A DNA stretch of 64,000 bases, taken from NCBI RefSeq assembly GCF_009176725.1, contig NZ_AP020337.1:4285501-4349500 (forward strand), in the 5' to 3' direction. Each line of letters opens with the position of its first letter. Positions within the stretch are counted from its first letter, which is position 1. Shown here one piece after another: positions 19,136-29,100 of this stretch. This DNA comes from Pseudomonas sp. KUIN-1. GTDB taxonomy: Bacteria > Pseudomonadota > Gammaproteobacteria > Pseudomonadales > Pseudomonadaceae. Made by a program: the position numbers and the translations under genes. Below the pieces are notes generated by a model. The model was given only the letters and a program-made list of their open reading frames with translations, had not been told where the DNA came from and did not search any database.

Positions 19136-19425
19136 TCAGTCTTTCAGGCGGCGTCGGTAGTCGCTGATCATTTCTTTGGTGACGTCATCCTTGTAGCAAA
19201 TGGGTGCGTAGCCGCCTTTGCGGCTGTACGCACTGCGTTTGCCACATTGACTGCCATTGCTGGCAGAGTTGTAGGGGCACGGGCAGCGGCCGGGGTAGCT
19301 GTCGATGGATTCCTGGATGATGGTTTTGACGATTGAGGCGTCTGTTACCTGGGTTTCTCTGGCCTGTACGGTGAAGGCGCAGAGCAACGCGAGTATGGCG
19401 AAGAGGCCTGTCCCTGTCTTTTCAT
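19136..19425 (-). pseudogene. Small cysteine-rich secreted protein, signal peptide frameshifted
   Basis: The downstream frame codes for a small protein with a hydrophobic signal (ILALLCAFTVQA) and a mature part with four cysteines (CPCPYNS, SQCGKRS, APICYKD), a pattern seen in small secreted proteins of unknown function. The best start, ATG 19423-19425 with AAGGA about 9 bases upstream, is out of frame by one base. It is followed by four A (19419-19422), where five would give MKKTGTGLFAI continuous with the signal. Either this copy lost one A in a homopolymer, there is a sequencing error, or translation begins at TTG 19387, which would cut off part of the signal. No neighbour suggests a role. 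Confidence 0.65.
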
Positions 19426-19849
19426 GGCTATTCCTTAGCGAGTGCAGACGAGCGTCTGTTGCAAGGCTTTACCATGGCATCACTAGGCCATCAATTTTTA
19501 GTGAGGTCCTTGTCCGGGCCTTGTCACGTCGCGGGAGGGAGTTTTGAGACGTGTGAGGTTTTTGTCATAGCGCACAGGGTCCGCTATATGGGGCGCACGT
19601 GAATGCGCTTGTCGCTATACAAAAATCCGAGTGAGTTCGGAAAAAGGGCTAAAAAACGACGTCGCAGACTAGATGTAACCCCAGTGGGGTGAACTAAACC
19701 TTCTGCCAGAATCGAAAACAGACTTATGTATAACAACGAGCGCTCTAAGTGGTGATGATGCTTGGGAGGCTCTGTGTCCAATTCAGAGTGTGCAGTGCAA
19801 CGAAGACTCGTGATACACATCGTCATCTTGGCAATACCACTTTTAAAAG
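19426..19849. other. Interval without a supported gene
   Basis: Upstream region of the frameshifted secreted-protein gene and downstream region of the toxin-immunity cluster. The open frames in it lack ribosome binding sites and show no family resemblance. Confidence 0.4.
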
Positions 19850-20218
19850 TCAGGAAATCACATCAAGACGTCCACAGGAGAAACTGATCATATCTCCGAC
19901 GTTGATGTCTCCGGGTAGTACATCATCCAATTCAATAGTGATTTCACCCGCAACCACCAGCGATTTTTCAACACTAGCCACCTCAGCCAGAATTTCATGA
20001 ACGAATCCATCGTCAATACGTAGTACGTATGGCTGAGAGCCTGCCGCCATCTTGGCTACATTTTTTATTGATATCGCAAGGACAGGCTCAAGCAGCATGT
20101 CCCCGACATTCATATGACATGGATGACAAAAGGCTACGCACTGAGTCTCAGCATCACCGATTGTCAGCATTGCCTCTAGAGCATCTTTCGAGATCCATTC
20201 ACACTGTTTAACAAACAT
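19850..20218 (-). CDS. Hypothetical protein, last gene of the toxin locus
   Basis: 122 residues, acidic, no signal peptide. It contains a CHPCHM motif near residue 31 that could bind metal, and a C-terminal half with repeated ELDDVLPGDINVGDM-type beta strands. ATG 20218 is preceded by AGGA at a good distance. It lies 82 bp after the preceding small gene on the same strand and has the same lower GC, so it may be co-transcribed with the toxin. Family not recognised; an additional immunity protein or an accessory factor is possible. Confidence 0.6.
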   Translation of the reverse strand: MFVKQCEWISKDALEAMLTIGDAETQCVAFCHPCHMNVGDMLLEPVLAISIKNVAKMAAGSQPYVLRIDDGFVHEILAEVASVEKSLVVAGEITIELDDVLPGDINVGDMISFSCGRLDVIS

Positions 20219-20300
20219 TTAAAATCCTGAGCCTTGGCTTTTTGCTGAGCTATCGATTTCACCATTGCACAACTTCAGTGAGACACATACCCCTTTAGCA

Positions 20301-20645
20301 CTAAAGGCTTTTTAGTTCCTCGGAAATAAATATTTCCGGCCCCGAAAAAACCGCTTCATTTTGGCATGCCTTATAAATTTCCGCCAAGAAACTTTCGAAA
20401 GCTTGAAAATAGATACTCTCAACCTCATTATTGTCGTCAAGAAAAATCGACATATTTATCTGACCGTTGGTATATTTCTTGATGCCTGCGTATTCCTCTT
20501 CAAACTTAAGACCCAAACACCCAACCAAATACTCTCCGATACTTTCAGGAAGCCTTTCAAGACTATTAAACTCCCACCCATAATCGCCTAGAACCTTAGA
20601 TGCGCCTGTAGGAACTATGAAAACTGCCTGATAACTTCTCTTCAT
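20301..20645 (-). CDS. Hypothetical protein, candidate immunity gene
   Basis: 114 residues from ATG 20645 (a TTG at 20657 would add four residues but has a poor ribosome-site spacing). Acidic, cytosolic, with two aromatic/acidic blocks (LGLKFEEEYAGIKKY, FLDDNNEVESIYFQAF). No family was recognised. It sits about 37 bp downstream of the first small gene after the toxin, same strand, AT-rich. Small acidic proteins in arrays behind polymorphic toxins are often orphan immunity proteins; that is inference from position only. Confidence 0.65.
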   Translation of the reverse strand: MKRSYQAVFIVPTGASKVLGDYGWEFNSLERLPESIGEYLVGCLGLKFEEEYAGIKKYTNGQINMSIFLDDNNEVESIYFQAFESFLAEIYKACQNEAVFSGPEIFISEELKSL

Positions 20646-20681
20646 GCGACCACTCAAGTTCCTACGAGCGCCTCGTAAATT

Positions 20682-20966
20682 TCAATTGGTTTTTTCATCC
20701 AATGGCTGCCACAGAATCCTTTTAATATAATCCTTAGCTTCCTGCTCAGTTTCAAAATCCAAGACCTCGTACTCATCATTTACTAACATGTCTCGCCAAG
20801 AAACATTTTGATCACGAAGACATTCAGCTAACTCATACCTCATCTCATCTGTTTTGCCACTAGAATTAAGGCTATTAACATATATACCTATAGCAACGTC
20901 TTCTGCCAGATTAAAATCCGAACAAAAAACAGTCTTTAGCATGTGCCGAACATTCTCATATTTCAT
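20682..20966 (-). CDS. Probable cognate immunity protein of the adjacent toxin
   Basis: 94 residues, strongly acidic, no signal or membrane segment, starting 15 bp after the stop of the toxin gene on the same strand with AAGG upstream of ATG 20966. Positional logic of toxin/immunity pairs makes it the first candidate for neutralising the C-terminal toxin domain, and its acidity suits binding to a basic nuclease. It has the same AT-rich composition as the toxin's 3' end. I do not recognise a named immunity family. Confidence 0.7.
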   Translation of the reverse strand: MKYENVRHMLKTVFCSDFNLAEDVAIGIYVNSLNSSGKTDEMRYELAECLRDQNVSWRDMLVNDEYEVLDFETEQEAKDYIKRILWQPLDEKTN

Positions 20967-20981
20967 AAATGCCTTACCTTT

Positions 20982-22325
20982 TTAGGGAGCAGGTGCTGGA
21001 AAAATAGTAATTGTCTCCCAAATTTTCTTGCTGGGATTATACTGATACAAGCCTTCTACACTTCGCAAATTTTCAAGCTTTTCTGGAGCGCCATTTGTCT
21101 CAAGGTTTTTAAGGATGTTACCAGTGGGTAATACCCGCTTGAAACCTCTTCCAAGATCAACGCCGATATCGCCTGCCTCTTGAGCCGTAACCCTTATGAC
21201 ATCTTGGCCTGGTTGGCGCGCTATAGCCCTTTCCAAAGCTCCACCATTTCTAATGGTTTGGTCAGCAAAAATCAATAATTCATCGCTGTGGAAAGCCGAT
21301 GATAAAGGTGGGACTGACGGGCCGACGTCTCCGTTCGGCTTAATGGCTGATTTTGCCCGGAGCATTAGGTCTCCATCAGAGACTTTGCCACCGTGAACAC
21401 TTAGGGAGTGTGCGTTGGGGTGGCCCGTTACAAGATCTAATTGTTTTGGATCTATCTTGCTTGAAACAGTTTTTTGATCCAATGCATCTGGTTTAGCTGC
21501 GTCTGCGGTCTTTGAGCGATTTGTTGACAAAGCCTCTTGAGCTTCCAGCGCCCCCCTACCCGGCTCCGGCCTCTGCAAATCAGGTCGCTTCTTCAGGTCA
21601 TCTTCATGCTCAAGCATCCACTGGCCCAGTCGCTCGCCTTTGGCGCTGGCCCGCATTTCATTTGCCAACGCACGAGCGTTACCGCGGCCGCGTGTGATGT
21701 ACTGAACCATCGCGCCCAATAGCAGAATCACAACCTCAACGTGCCCTTGTGCGATTTCCTGAACCGCACTGTTCTGTGCGACCGGGTCGTCTCCCATGAA
21801 GGAGCTCCACCCTTGTTCGCGGGGGCCTTGCCATGCTGTGCTGATACCGCGTGTGTAGTAATGAATGATGCGCGGAAAGCCGTCGATGACGGATTCAGCG
21901 ATGGACTCCAGACCAAGAATCCCCAGTATGAAAGTACTGGCCTGCGCCCCTAATGCAGCGCCCATTAAACCACCGGGAGCAGCACCCACCCCGAAAAAAA
22001 GTGCACCCGCGCTTGCACCGGCGACCCCTCCGACAAAAGCACTGCCGACGACGATCATGGCCATCTGGGTGACTACGTCGATCAAGTCCTTGATGATGCT
22101 AGAGATGTCGAGGTCAACGAACCGCTGTCCCAGTATGCGGCAAGCTTCCCATTCGGCACGGTCGAACGCGGACCTGACACAATTGAAGCGGCGAATGATC
22201 AGCGCGGGCGACGGGAGGGGTTCATTTCGATGGGTGCGAAAATGGCCCCCTCTGTAGGGCTCGATGTCACGGTCAAGCTTTCGCCGTATGTCATCCCATG
22301 AAGGCAGCATGTGAAAAAAGAACAT
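20982..22325 (-). CDS. Polymorphic toxin: hydrophobic glycine-zipper N-terminal region plus RNase A-like C-terminal domain
   Basis: 447 residues. The N-terminal part (1-180) has a glycine/alanine zipper at about 85-140 (GGVAGASAGALF, GGLMGAALGA), as in DUF6861-type and other membrane-interacting delivery regions. A charged linker spans 220-295. The C-terminal region begins near 300 with AHSLSVHGGK (H306, H311), then a conserved-looking Leu/Arg and SSAF at 342-345, and ends WETITIFPAP. This order resembles the bacterial CdiA-CT RNase A fold (H-x-x-x-x-H-x-G-K, R, SSxF, terminal T-x-x-x-P), so tRNA or other RNA cleavage is the favoured guess. The last third is clearly more AT-rich than the first, the usual sign of toxin-tip exchange. 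No Sec signal is seen. Delivery by a type VI system is inferred, not shown. An AGGGAG site precedes ATG 22325. Confidence 0.7.
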   Translation of the reverse strand: MFFFHMLPSWDDIRRKLDRDIEPYRGGHFRTHRNEPLPSPALIIRRFNCVRSAFDRAEWEACRILGQRFVDLDISSIIKDLIDVVTQMAMIVVGSAFVGGVAGASAGALFFGVGAAPGGLMGAALGAQASTFILGILGLESIAESVIDGFPRIIHYYTRGISTAWQGPREQGWSSFMGDDPVAQNSAVQEIAQGHVEVVILLLGAMVQYITRGRGNARALANEMRASAKGERLGQWMLEHEDDLKKRPDLQRPEPGRGALEAQEALSTNRSKTADAAKPDALDQKTVSSKIDPKQLDLVTGHPNAHSLSVHGGKVSDGDLMLRAKSAIKPNGDVGPSVPPLSSAFHSDELLIFADQTIRNGGALERAIARQPGQDVIRVTAQEAGDIGVDLGRGFKRVLPTGNILKNLETNGAPEKLENLRSVEGLYQYNPSKKIWETITIFPAPAP

Positions 22326-22844
22326 TCAGTGTCTCCCTGACAATTCTTGATACAGCTCTGCCTGAGCAACTTAACAGAAGAAGTGCAAAAAATTCCAAGA
22401 GCCGCATGGCACCTGCAAAAATTCGGAAAATTCGTACATCAGCGTTGGTTGTTCAAAAACAGCCTTTGCCTGAGTCCTATTCGGGCGTGTGGGGAAGATG
22501 TGAAGCTGAATTTGGATATCGTCTCCGAGCGGAGGAATGAAATCTATATACCAGCCCTGTGACCGATTCGGAGAACGAGCTTCTACACGGAGGGCGTAGG
22601 CGCTTCAGTAGGTGAAGACGGCTACGATGGGCTGCGAAGCGGCCCTGAAACTGGTGACCTCGTTTGAACCTGACGTACCGGGCGCACAGGTTTTGCTGCC
22701 GGTTCCCGGCAGATCGCGAACAAGTTCGCTCCTACGCCCTACGGGCAGAAGCGGGTCAGCGAAACGTCGACCGGTGCGCCCCACGGCCTCCGGCCAGAAG
22801 CCGGAGTTGTGAGTGATCAGGCATTTGCCTGATGGCTTCGATAT

Positions 22845-22894
22845 GACGCAGAGCGTCACGAAATGCGTGCCAACGCGGAGCATTGGCACGATAT
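22845..22894. repeat. REP-type palindromic repeat
   Basis: GACGCAGAGCGTC palindrome, then AACGCGGAGCATTGG and ACGATAT; same family as 18185-18233. Confidence 0.75.
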
Positions 22895-22930
22895 TCATAT
22901 GGAGTAATGGGCACGACAGGTGGCGAGAGC

Positions 22931-22954
22931 CTGCGGGGCTACTACACCCCGCAG
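22931..22954 (-). terminator. Hairpin downstream of the first autotransporter
   Basis: CTGCGGGG and CCCCGCAG form a perfect 8-bp stem with an 8-nt loop, about 10 bases after the stop codon of the gene at 22964-26080. No T tract, so this is a stabiliser or a weak terminator. Confidence 0.5.
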
Positions 22955-22963
22955 CCCCCCCCA

Positions 22964-25900
22964 TCAGAACTGCCAATCCAGCGACAGACCCACACCGTGG
23001 GTTTTATCCCGTGCACCCAGCAAACCGTTGTAGTCCAGGTTGATGCGCGCATCCCTGCCCAGTGCCAGGCTGGCGCGGGCGCCGACGACGGCGGCGTCGC
23101 GGTCCATGGAGACGCTTTGTACGTTGAAGCTGTTGCCAGCGCTGGCGAAGGCCAGGTGTTGTTCAGACGAGGTGTCGCTCAGGTTGTGCTGCCAGCCGAG
23201 GGTGGCGGAGACGTCGAGTTTTTGTGTGTCGTTGAGGTTGAAGCGGTTTCCGGCGCGCATGCCCAGGGTTGAGAGCACGGTGTCGCGGGTGTCGTCGCTG
23301 CCTTTGAGGGCTGTGGCGCCGCCTTTTTCGTTGAAGCTGTCGCTGTCGAAGTGTACGTAAGCCAGGTTGGCGAATGGCTCCAGTGCCAGCGGTTGCAGGT
23401 TCAGGCGGTAGGCGGCTTCGGTGAACACCTGGCTCGACTGGGCGTCGCGCTTGACCTTCTGGCGGTCGGAAAACGCGCCGAATTGCAGGTCGCGTTTCAC
23501 GTCGATGCGGTGCCAGCTGTGCGACGCGCCTGCGGTGAGGCGCAGTGCGCCCTGTTCGTGGCCGATGTAGGCGCCCAGGTGGTAGCTGTCTGCCGAGGCC
23601 CGCGAGTGGGTGTCGTCGCCCAGGCTCAGCGAGGTGTCGCTGTATCCTGCCATCGCGCCCAAGCGGGTGTGCTCGCTGATCAGGCCGTCCACACCGGCAA
23701 GCAGGCCGCCCAGCGATGAGGTCGAGCTGGCGCTGTCGCTGCTGCCGCTGTTTTTGCCCCAGGCACCCAGCGCTTTGACCCACACTGAATTGTCTTCACT
23801 GCCCGGTGCTGGCTGGTCGTACAAGCCTTCTACACGCAGACGATCACCTACGGCGTCGCGCAGTTGGCGACTGTCGTTGATCAGCTGTGTAGCAATGGCC
23901 GGGTGCACTTCGCCCGATAGCTGGGTAAACGCCCGGCGTGCGCTGGCAGTGTCCTGGCTGAGGATGATGCTCTCGTAAACCGAGTTGCCCGCACTCAGTT
24001 GCTCGATGGCCTGGGCCACGCTGCGCTGGTTGTCGGTTTGTGCAGCGCTGGCGAAGCTGTCGCCATTGCGTGCAAGGGCCAGGGTCACGCCGGTGCCGGT
24101 ATAGGCCAGGTTGCCGTCCAGGAATGCGTAGTTATCGGTCACAGAACCGAACTGACCCTGAACGCCGCCAGCCGCCTGCAGCACGTTGAACTGCTGACCC
24201 AGAACGCTGCGGGTCTGGTTGCTACTGAGCAGTGCGGGATTGTCGTTTTCCAGAGACAGGGCCATGTTGGCGCCGCTCACGGTCGCGGTGCCGCCGACCA
24301 CGATACGGTCGCTGGCGGTGGGCGAAAACTCGACCGCGTAGGTCGAGCCCGGTGCCAGGTTGAGGTCGCCCGCCACTTGCAGGGTGCCGATGGAGTTGCC
24401 CGGCGCGACGGTGCCGCCCCTGTTGGCGCTCAGCGACGCGACGCTGCCATTGCCACCCAGAATGCCGCCGTTGTTGACGGTGACCGCAGAGGCCAGCGAG
24501 CCGTTGATGGCCAGGCGTCCTTGATTGACCAGGGTCGGGCCGGTGTAGCTGTTGGCCCCGCTCAACACCAGAGTGCCGATGCCTTGCTTGGTCAGGCCGC
24601 CGTGGCCTGAGATGTCGTTGCTCCACACGTCCAGTCCGCATTGCGGGCCGGTGCAGGTGCGTTGCGTCGGTTTGCCGGCATCGACAATAGCACCGACGCC
24701 GGGCAGGTCGGCCACGAACTGGCTGTCGCCGTAGGCGCCGTCGATACGAAACTCGGCAGGGATGTCCGCTTCGGTGACGAACATGCTCGGGCCGTTGATG
24801 GCCTTGCCGAGGTTGATCATGCCCCAGCCGTACAGCGCGTCGACGCCCGGCGCGCCAAGGTCGGTGGCGGTGGTTTTCAGGACGTCGGCGACCTGCGCGC
24901 CGGTCATGTACGGGAAGCGCTCCATCAGCACAGCCATGCTGCCTGCCACGTGAGGTGCGGCCATCGAGGTGCCGTTCTTGTTGGCCCAGCCGACGGTCAG
25001 GTCTGCCAGGCTGGTGCCGTTGAGCACCGAGCTGTAGATGCGCGTGCCCGGTGCCGAGACGCAGAAGCTGGCGGTGTAGCCGCAGCGCGACGAGAAGGTG
25101 CTCAGCGTGTAGGGCGTGGTAGCGGCCGCTGCGGCATCCGGATTTTGTTGCAGGGCGGCGACGGTCAGCCAGTTGGGGGCGATGTCTGGTACGAAGTAGC
25201 CGAGCCCAGCCATTGCGTCAGGGTTGTTGAGGTTGTAGTCGTTACCTGCGGCAAAGATGGTCACCACGCCGCTGCGTGCGGCGTCGATCGCGCCCTGATA
25301 CGCGCCACCCGGACGCGTGCCGAGGATCTGGCGAATCTGGTCGAACTGTACTTGCGCGTCCTGCACGGTGAAGTGCGGGAACGCCGGATCGCGACCGCCT
25401 TTGTCGAAGCGGTCGGTGATGCCGATGCCCCAGCTGTTGTTGATGACCCGTGCGCCGCTGTTGACCAGCGCGTTCCAGCCAGCCTGATACACCGCGCCGT
25501 CGTTGCCCAGCACGATGCCGTCTTCCGGGCCCGGGTCGCCGTTGTCGGCGCTGATGATTTGCGCGTTGTAGGCCACGCCGTGCATCGGCCCGCCGTCGCG
25601 ATTGCCACCGGCAATGCCGCCGACGTGGGTGCCGTGGTTACCGAGTTTGCCGCCGGAGTCCAGGCTCGGTGCGCCGTCGTAGCGGAAAGCGTCGCCCGCC
25701 TTCACCGGGATGTACGGGTCGGTGTATTCGCGGATGCCGCTGGTGACCAGATTGACTACCTTGTTGGGGCTGTCGAATTCCGGATGCGGGGCGTAGACCG
25801 GCTGGTCGAAGATGCCCAGTTTGATGTCCTTACCGCTGTAACCTGCGGCATAGGCTTGATCAGCGTTGATCGCGCCCAGGCCCCAGTCGGCATTGAACTC

Positions 25901-26080
25901 GGCGCTGCGCCAGCTGGCAGCGTTGCCCGCCTGCCCTGCTTCCACATAAGGTGCGGCATGAGCCACGCCCAGTGTCGCCAGGTAGCAGGCGAGCGCGCCG
26001 CAGGAGGCGCGATTGACCGCTCGAATGGCCTGTCTTAGGGATTTGACAGAGGTGTGTCGGGTACTGAATGCATCTTTCAT
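22964..26080 (-). CDS. Subtilase (S8) autotransporter serine protease
   Basis: 1038 residues. A signal peptide ends near residue 43 (GVAHAA). The S8 protease domain has catalytic Asp92 (LGIFDQPV), His149 (NHGTHVGG) and Ser372 (GTSMAAPHVAG). It is followed by a passenger-associated repeat (LVLSGANSYTG, about 505-590) and a C-terminal 12-strand-type beta-barrel ending in GVGLSLDWQF, with the terminal Phe used for BAM recognition. It should be exported by Sec, insert in the outer membrane and display or release the protease. It resembles EprS/PspA/PspB-type proteases of Pseudomonas. It is a paralogue of the next gene upstream (26172-29177), with the closest match in the barrel. ATG 26080 is preceded by AAGGACGG. 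Confidence 0.93.
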   Translation of the reverse strand: MKDAFSTRHTSVKSLRQAIRAVNRASCGALACYLATLGVAHAAPYVEAGQAGNAASWRSAEFNADWGLGAINADQAYAAGYSGKDIKLGIFDQPVYAPHPEFDSPNKVVNLVTSGIREYTDPYIPVKAGDAFRYDGAPSLDSGGKLGNHGTHVGGIAGGNRDGGPMHGVAYNAQIISADNGDPGPEDGIVLGNDGAVYQAGWNALVNSGARVINNSWGIGITDRFDKGGRDPAFPHFTVQDAQVQFDQIRQILGTRPGGAYQGAIDAARSGVVTIFAAGNDYNLNNPDAMAGLGYFVPDIAPNWLTVAALQQNPDAAAAATTPYTLSTFSSRCGYTASFCVSAPGTRIYSSVLNGTSLADLTVGWANKNGTSMAAPHVAGSMAVLMERFPYMTGAQVADVLKTTATDLGAPGVDALYGWGMINLGKAINGPSMFVTEADIPAEFRIDGAYGDSQFVADLPGVGAIVDAGKPTQRTCTGPQCGLDVWSNDISGHGGLTKQGIGTLVLSGANSYTGPTLVNQGRLAINGSLASAVTVNNGGILGGNGSVASLSANRGGTVAPGNSIGTLQVAGDLNLAPGSTYAVEFSPTASDRIVVGGTATVSGANMALSLENDNPALLSSNQTRSVLGQQFNVLQAAGGVQGQFGSVTDNYAFLDGNLAYTGTGVTLALARNGDSFASAAQTDNQRSVAQAIEQLSAGNSVYESIILSQDTASARRAFTQLSGEVHPAIATQLINDSRQLRDAVGDRLRVEGLYDQPAPGSEDNSVWVKALGAWGKNSGSSDSASSTSSLGGLLAGVDGLISEHTRLGAMAGYSDTSLSLGDDTHSRASADSYHLGAYIGHEQGALRLTAGASHSWHRIDVKRDLQFGAFSDRQKVKRDAQSSQVFTEAAYRLNLQPLALEPFANLAYVHFDSDSFNEKGGATALKGSDDTRDTVLSTLGMRAGNRFNLNDTQKLDVSATLGWQHNLSDTSSEQHLAFASAGNSFNVQSVSMDRDAAVVGARASLALGRDARINLDYNGLLGARDKTHGVGLSLDWQF

Positions 26081-26102
26081 GAAAATTACCGTCCTTAGTT
26101 AA

Positions 26103-26140
26103 CGCGCGCGAATCTCCGCGCGCATGCATCTGCATGCGCG
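26103..26140. promoter_or_regulatory. Two overlapping, mutually exclusive hairpins between the autotransporter genes
   Basis: Hairpin 1: GCGCGCG (26104-26110) pairs with CGCGCGC (26117-26123). Hairpin 2: 26119-26128 pairs perfectly with 26131-26140 around TC. They share bases 26119-26123 and cannot form together. They lie between the stop of the upstream autotransporter (26172) and the start of the downstream one (26080) and could set their expression ratio. Confidence 0.6.
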
Positions 26141-26171
26141 TCGTTCTTTTGGGTTTAGGGTTGTCTACTGC

Positions 26172-29100
26172 TTAGAACTGCCAGTTAAGACTCAGGCCGA
26201 CACCGTGACTTTTCTCACGACTGGACAGCTGGCCGCTGTAATCAAGGCTGATCCTTGCCTCCTTGCTCAACGCCAGACTGGCGTGAGCACCGACCAGCGC
26301 GGCATCACGCACCAGCGGCGAGCTTTCGATGCCGAAGCTGTTGCCGCTAGAAGCGAATGCCAGGTGCTGTTCGGAATCGGTGTTGCTCAGGTTGTGCTGC
26401 CAGCCAAGGCTGCCGGACAGGTCGACCTTCTGCCGGTCGCTGATCGCGATGGTCTTCAGGGCACGCAGGCCCAGAGTGCTGAGTACCGCATCACGGTTGT
26501 CGCTACCGGCAGACAGCGCGGCAGCGTCGCCCTTCTCGGTGAAGCCATCGGTGTTCAGGTGGACATAGGCCAGATTGGCAAACGGCTCAAGCGTGGCGGG
26601 TTGCAGGTGAATGCGATACGCCGCCTCGGTGAACACTTGGGTGCTCTGCGCATCGTGTCTGGTTTTCTCCTTGCCCGCTGCACCGCCGACCTGCACGTCG
26701 CGTTGCGCATCGATGCGATGCCAGCTGTGTGCGGCGCCGAGGGTCAGGCGCAGTGCACCGATTTCATGGCCCAGGTACGCACCCAAATGGTAGCTGTCCA
26801 CCGACGCCCGCGAATGCGTGCCGGAGCCCATGTTCAACGAGCTGTCGCTGTAGCCTGCGACGACGCCCAGACGCGTGTCATCGGCAAGGTTGCCATCGAC
26901 ACCGGCCAGCAGCCCGCCAATCGAAGAGGTGTAACCCGCTGTGTCGTCACGCGAGTCGGTCTTGCCCCAGGCACCCAGCGCCTTGAGCCAGACGTTGTCT
27001 TGTGCGGCAGTGTTGCCATCAGTGCCGAACACGCTGGCACCCAGGCGCTCACCCACGGCATCGCGGACCTGACGGCTGTCGTTGATCAACACGCTGCCGA
27101 TGGCCGGGTAAATTTCGCCGGACAATTGCTGGAAGCTGTCGCGTGCAGAGGCAGCGCTCTGGGTGAGCAGCAGGTTTTCGTACACCGCGTTACCGGCGCC
27201 GAGTTGTTCAGCGGCAGTCGCCACCGCAGCCTGGTTGGAGGTTTGCGCCACGCTGTTGAAAGCGGCGGTTTGCTCGACGTTCAGTGCGACCGCGTTGGCT
27301 GCGTAGTCGAGTCGACCACCGAGGAAGGCGTAGTTGGAGGACACGCTGCCAAACTGACCGTTGATGCCATTGGCGGCTTGCAGCACGTTGTACTGGCGAC
27401 CGACCACGCTTTGGACGGGTGCAGCACTCAAGGCCACTGGCGTCGCATTCTCCAGCGCCAGTGTCATGTTCGCGCCTGACACAGTGGCGCTGCCGGTGGC
27501 GACGATGCGGTCACTGGCGGTTGGTGAAAGCTCCACGGCGTAGGTTGAACCCGGCTCGAGGGTTACATCGCCATTGACCTGCAATGTACCGATGGAATTA
27601 CCCGGCGCGACAATACCGCCGTTGCGCGCTGTCAGCCCGCCGATCTGGCCGTTGCCGCCCAGCGTACCGCCCGCGTTGACCTGCACGGCTGACACCAGCG
27701 ACCCATTGACCGACAGCACGCCGCCGTTGACCAAGGTGTCACCGCGATAGGTGTTGGCACCGTAGAGAATCAGGCGGCCTGCGCCGGATTTGATCAGGCT
27801 GCCCTGATACTGGCGCTGTGCAGCAGCGGCGGCGCGAGCGGTGCCGGTGGCGTAGTCGGCCTGATCCTGCTGGCTGGCGGTGCTGGCAACGCCGTTCTGC
27901 CAGCCTTTGCTGATCAGCGTCTGCTGCCAGGTGGCCTGCTCGGCGCTGTCCTCGGCCTGACGCTGGATCAGCGCCTGATCGGAAATATTATTGCTCCACA
28001 CATCAGTCAACCCTGCACCCAGACTGGCATCGAAGGTGCCGAGCAATTGGCCCGGACCACGCATCGCCCGCTCCAGGTTCGCCACACCCCAGCCGACGCT
28101 GTTGGTCGGTGCCTGAGTAATCGAACCGTCGAGCTGGGTGGCGGTGGTCAGCAGCACTTGCAGCGCCTGCTCGTTGGTCATGTACGGGAAGCGTTCCATC
28201 ACCAGCGCCAGTGCGCCGGTGGCATGCGGCGCGGACATCGAGGTGCCGGATTTGATGCCATAGCCGCCGCCCGGCACGGTGCTGTTGACCAGCCGACCGG
28301 GCATGGTGATGCACCAGTATTTGGACAGGCCGCACTGGTTGTAGCGTTGACCGTTGCTGCTGTCGAGGCCCGACACGGCCAGCCAGTGGCCTTCAAGATC
28401 CGGCTCGAAAAAAGGCAGCGAAGCGCGCACGCTGGCGTTGGCGTAACCGGTGTTGCCTGCGCTGAAGACGTTGATCACGCCCTTGCGCGAGACATTCGCC
28501 GCTTCGTCCAGCCAGGTGCCGCGGTTGTAGTGCTGAGCGTAGGCAGCGCGCACGCCCGCTTCGGTGGCGTAGGTCACGTCGGCCGGCTGGCTGCCCCAGC
28601 TGTTGTTGATGGCGCGCACGCCCGCATCCGCCAGGGCGCCGTACACCGCCTTGAAATACTGCGGGTCAGGGTTGGGGCCGAACAGGAAGCTGTCATTCTG
28701 GTTGGTGTTGCCGACGTAGACCTGGGCGTTGTAGGCCACGCCGTGCATGCCGACGCCATCACGCGCCGCGCCCAGGGTGCCGGTGACGTGCGTGCCGTGG
28801 GTGTCGTTGTTCGGGTTGATGGCGCCGGTGATGCTGAACGGTGAGCCGTCAACGTAGGTGCCGGTGGCGGTGACTGCGTGGTAGCGGGACGGCGTGGCTT
28901 CCGGGTGGGACGGGTCGAAACCCGAGTCCAGCGCACCGATCTTGACGCCTGCCCCGGTGATGCCGGCGGCGTAGGCCTGATCAGCCTGGATACGGCCCAG
29001 ACCCCAGTCGCTCTGGAATTCTGCCGAGCGCCAGCTGGCCGCGTCACCCGGCTTGCCCTGCTCGACATAGTCAGCATAAGCCGAGCAGCCAAACGTAAAA

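Larger units (their letters stand above)
22326..22963. other. Non-coding interval between toxin and autotransporter genes
   Basis: Holds the toxin promoter region, a moderately repetitive stretch around 22680-22800 with the GCGAACAAGTTCGCTCC palindrome common in Pseudomonas intergenic DNA, a REP element at 22845-22894, and the hairpin at 22931-22954. No gene is supported. Confidence 0.5.

Noticed and set aside
19584..19826. 80-codon minus-strand open frame with a His run
   Set aside because: No ribosome binding site, unusual composition and no homology that I recognise; treated as chance.
24641..26038. 465-codon plus-strand open frame
   Set aside because: Antisense to the subtilase autotransporter, whose catalytic motifs and barrel prove the minus strand.
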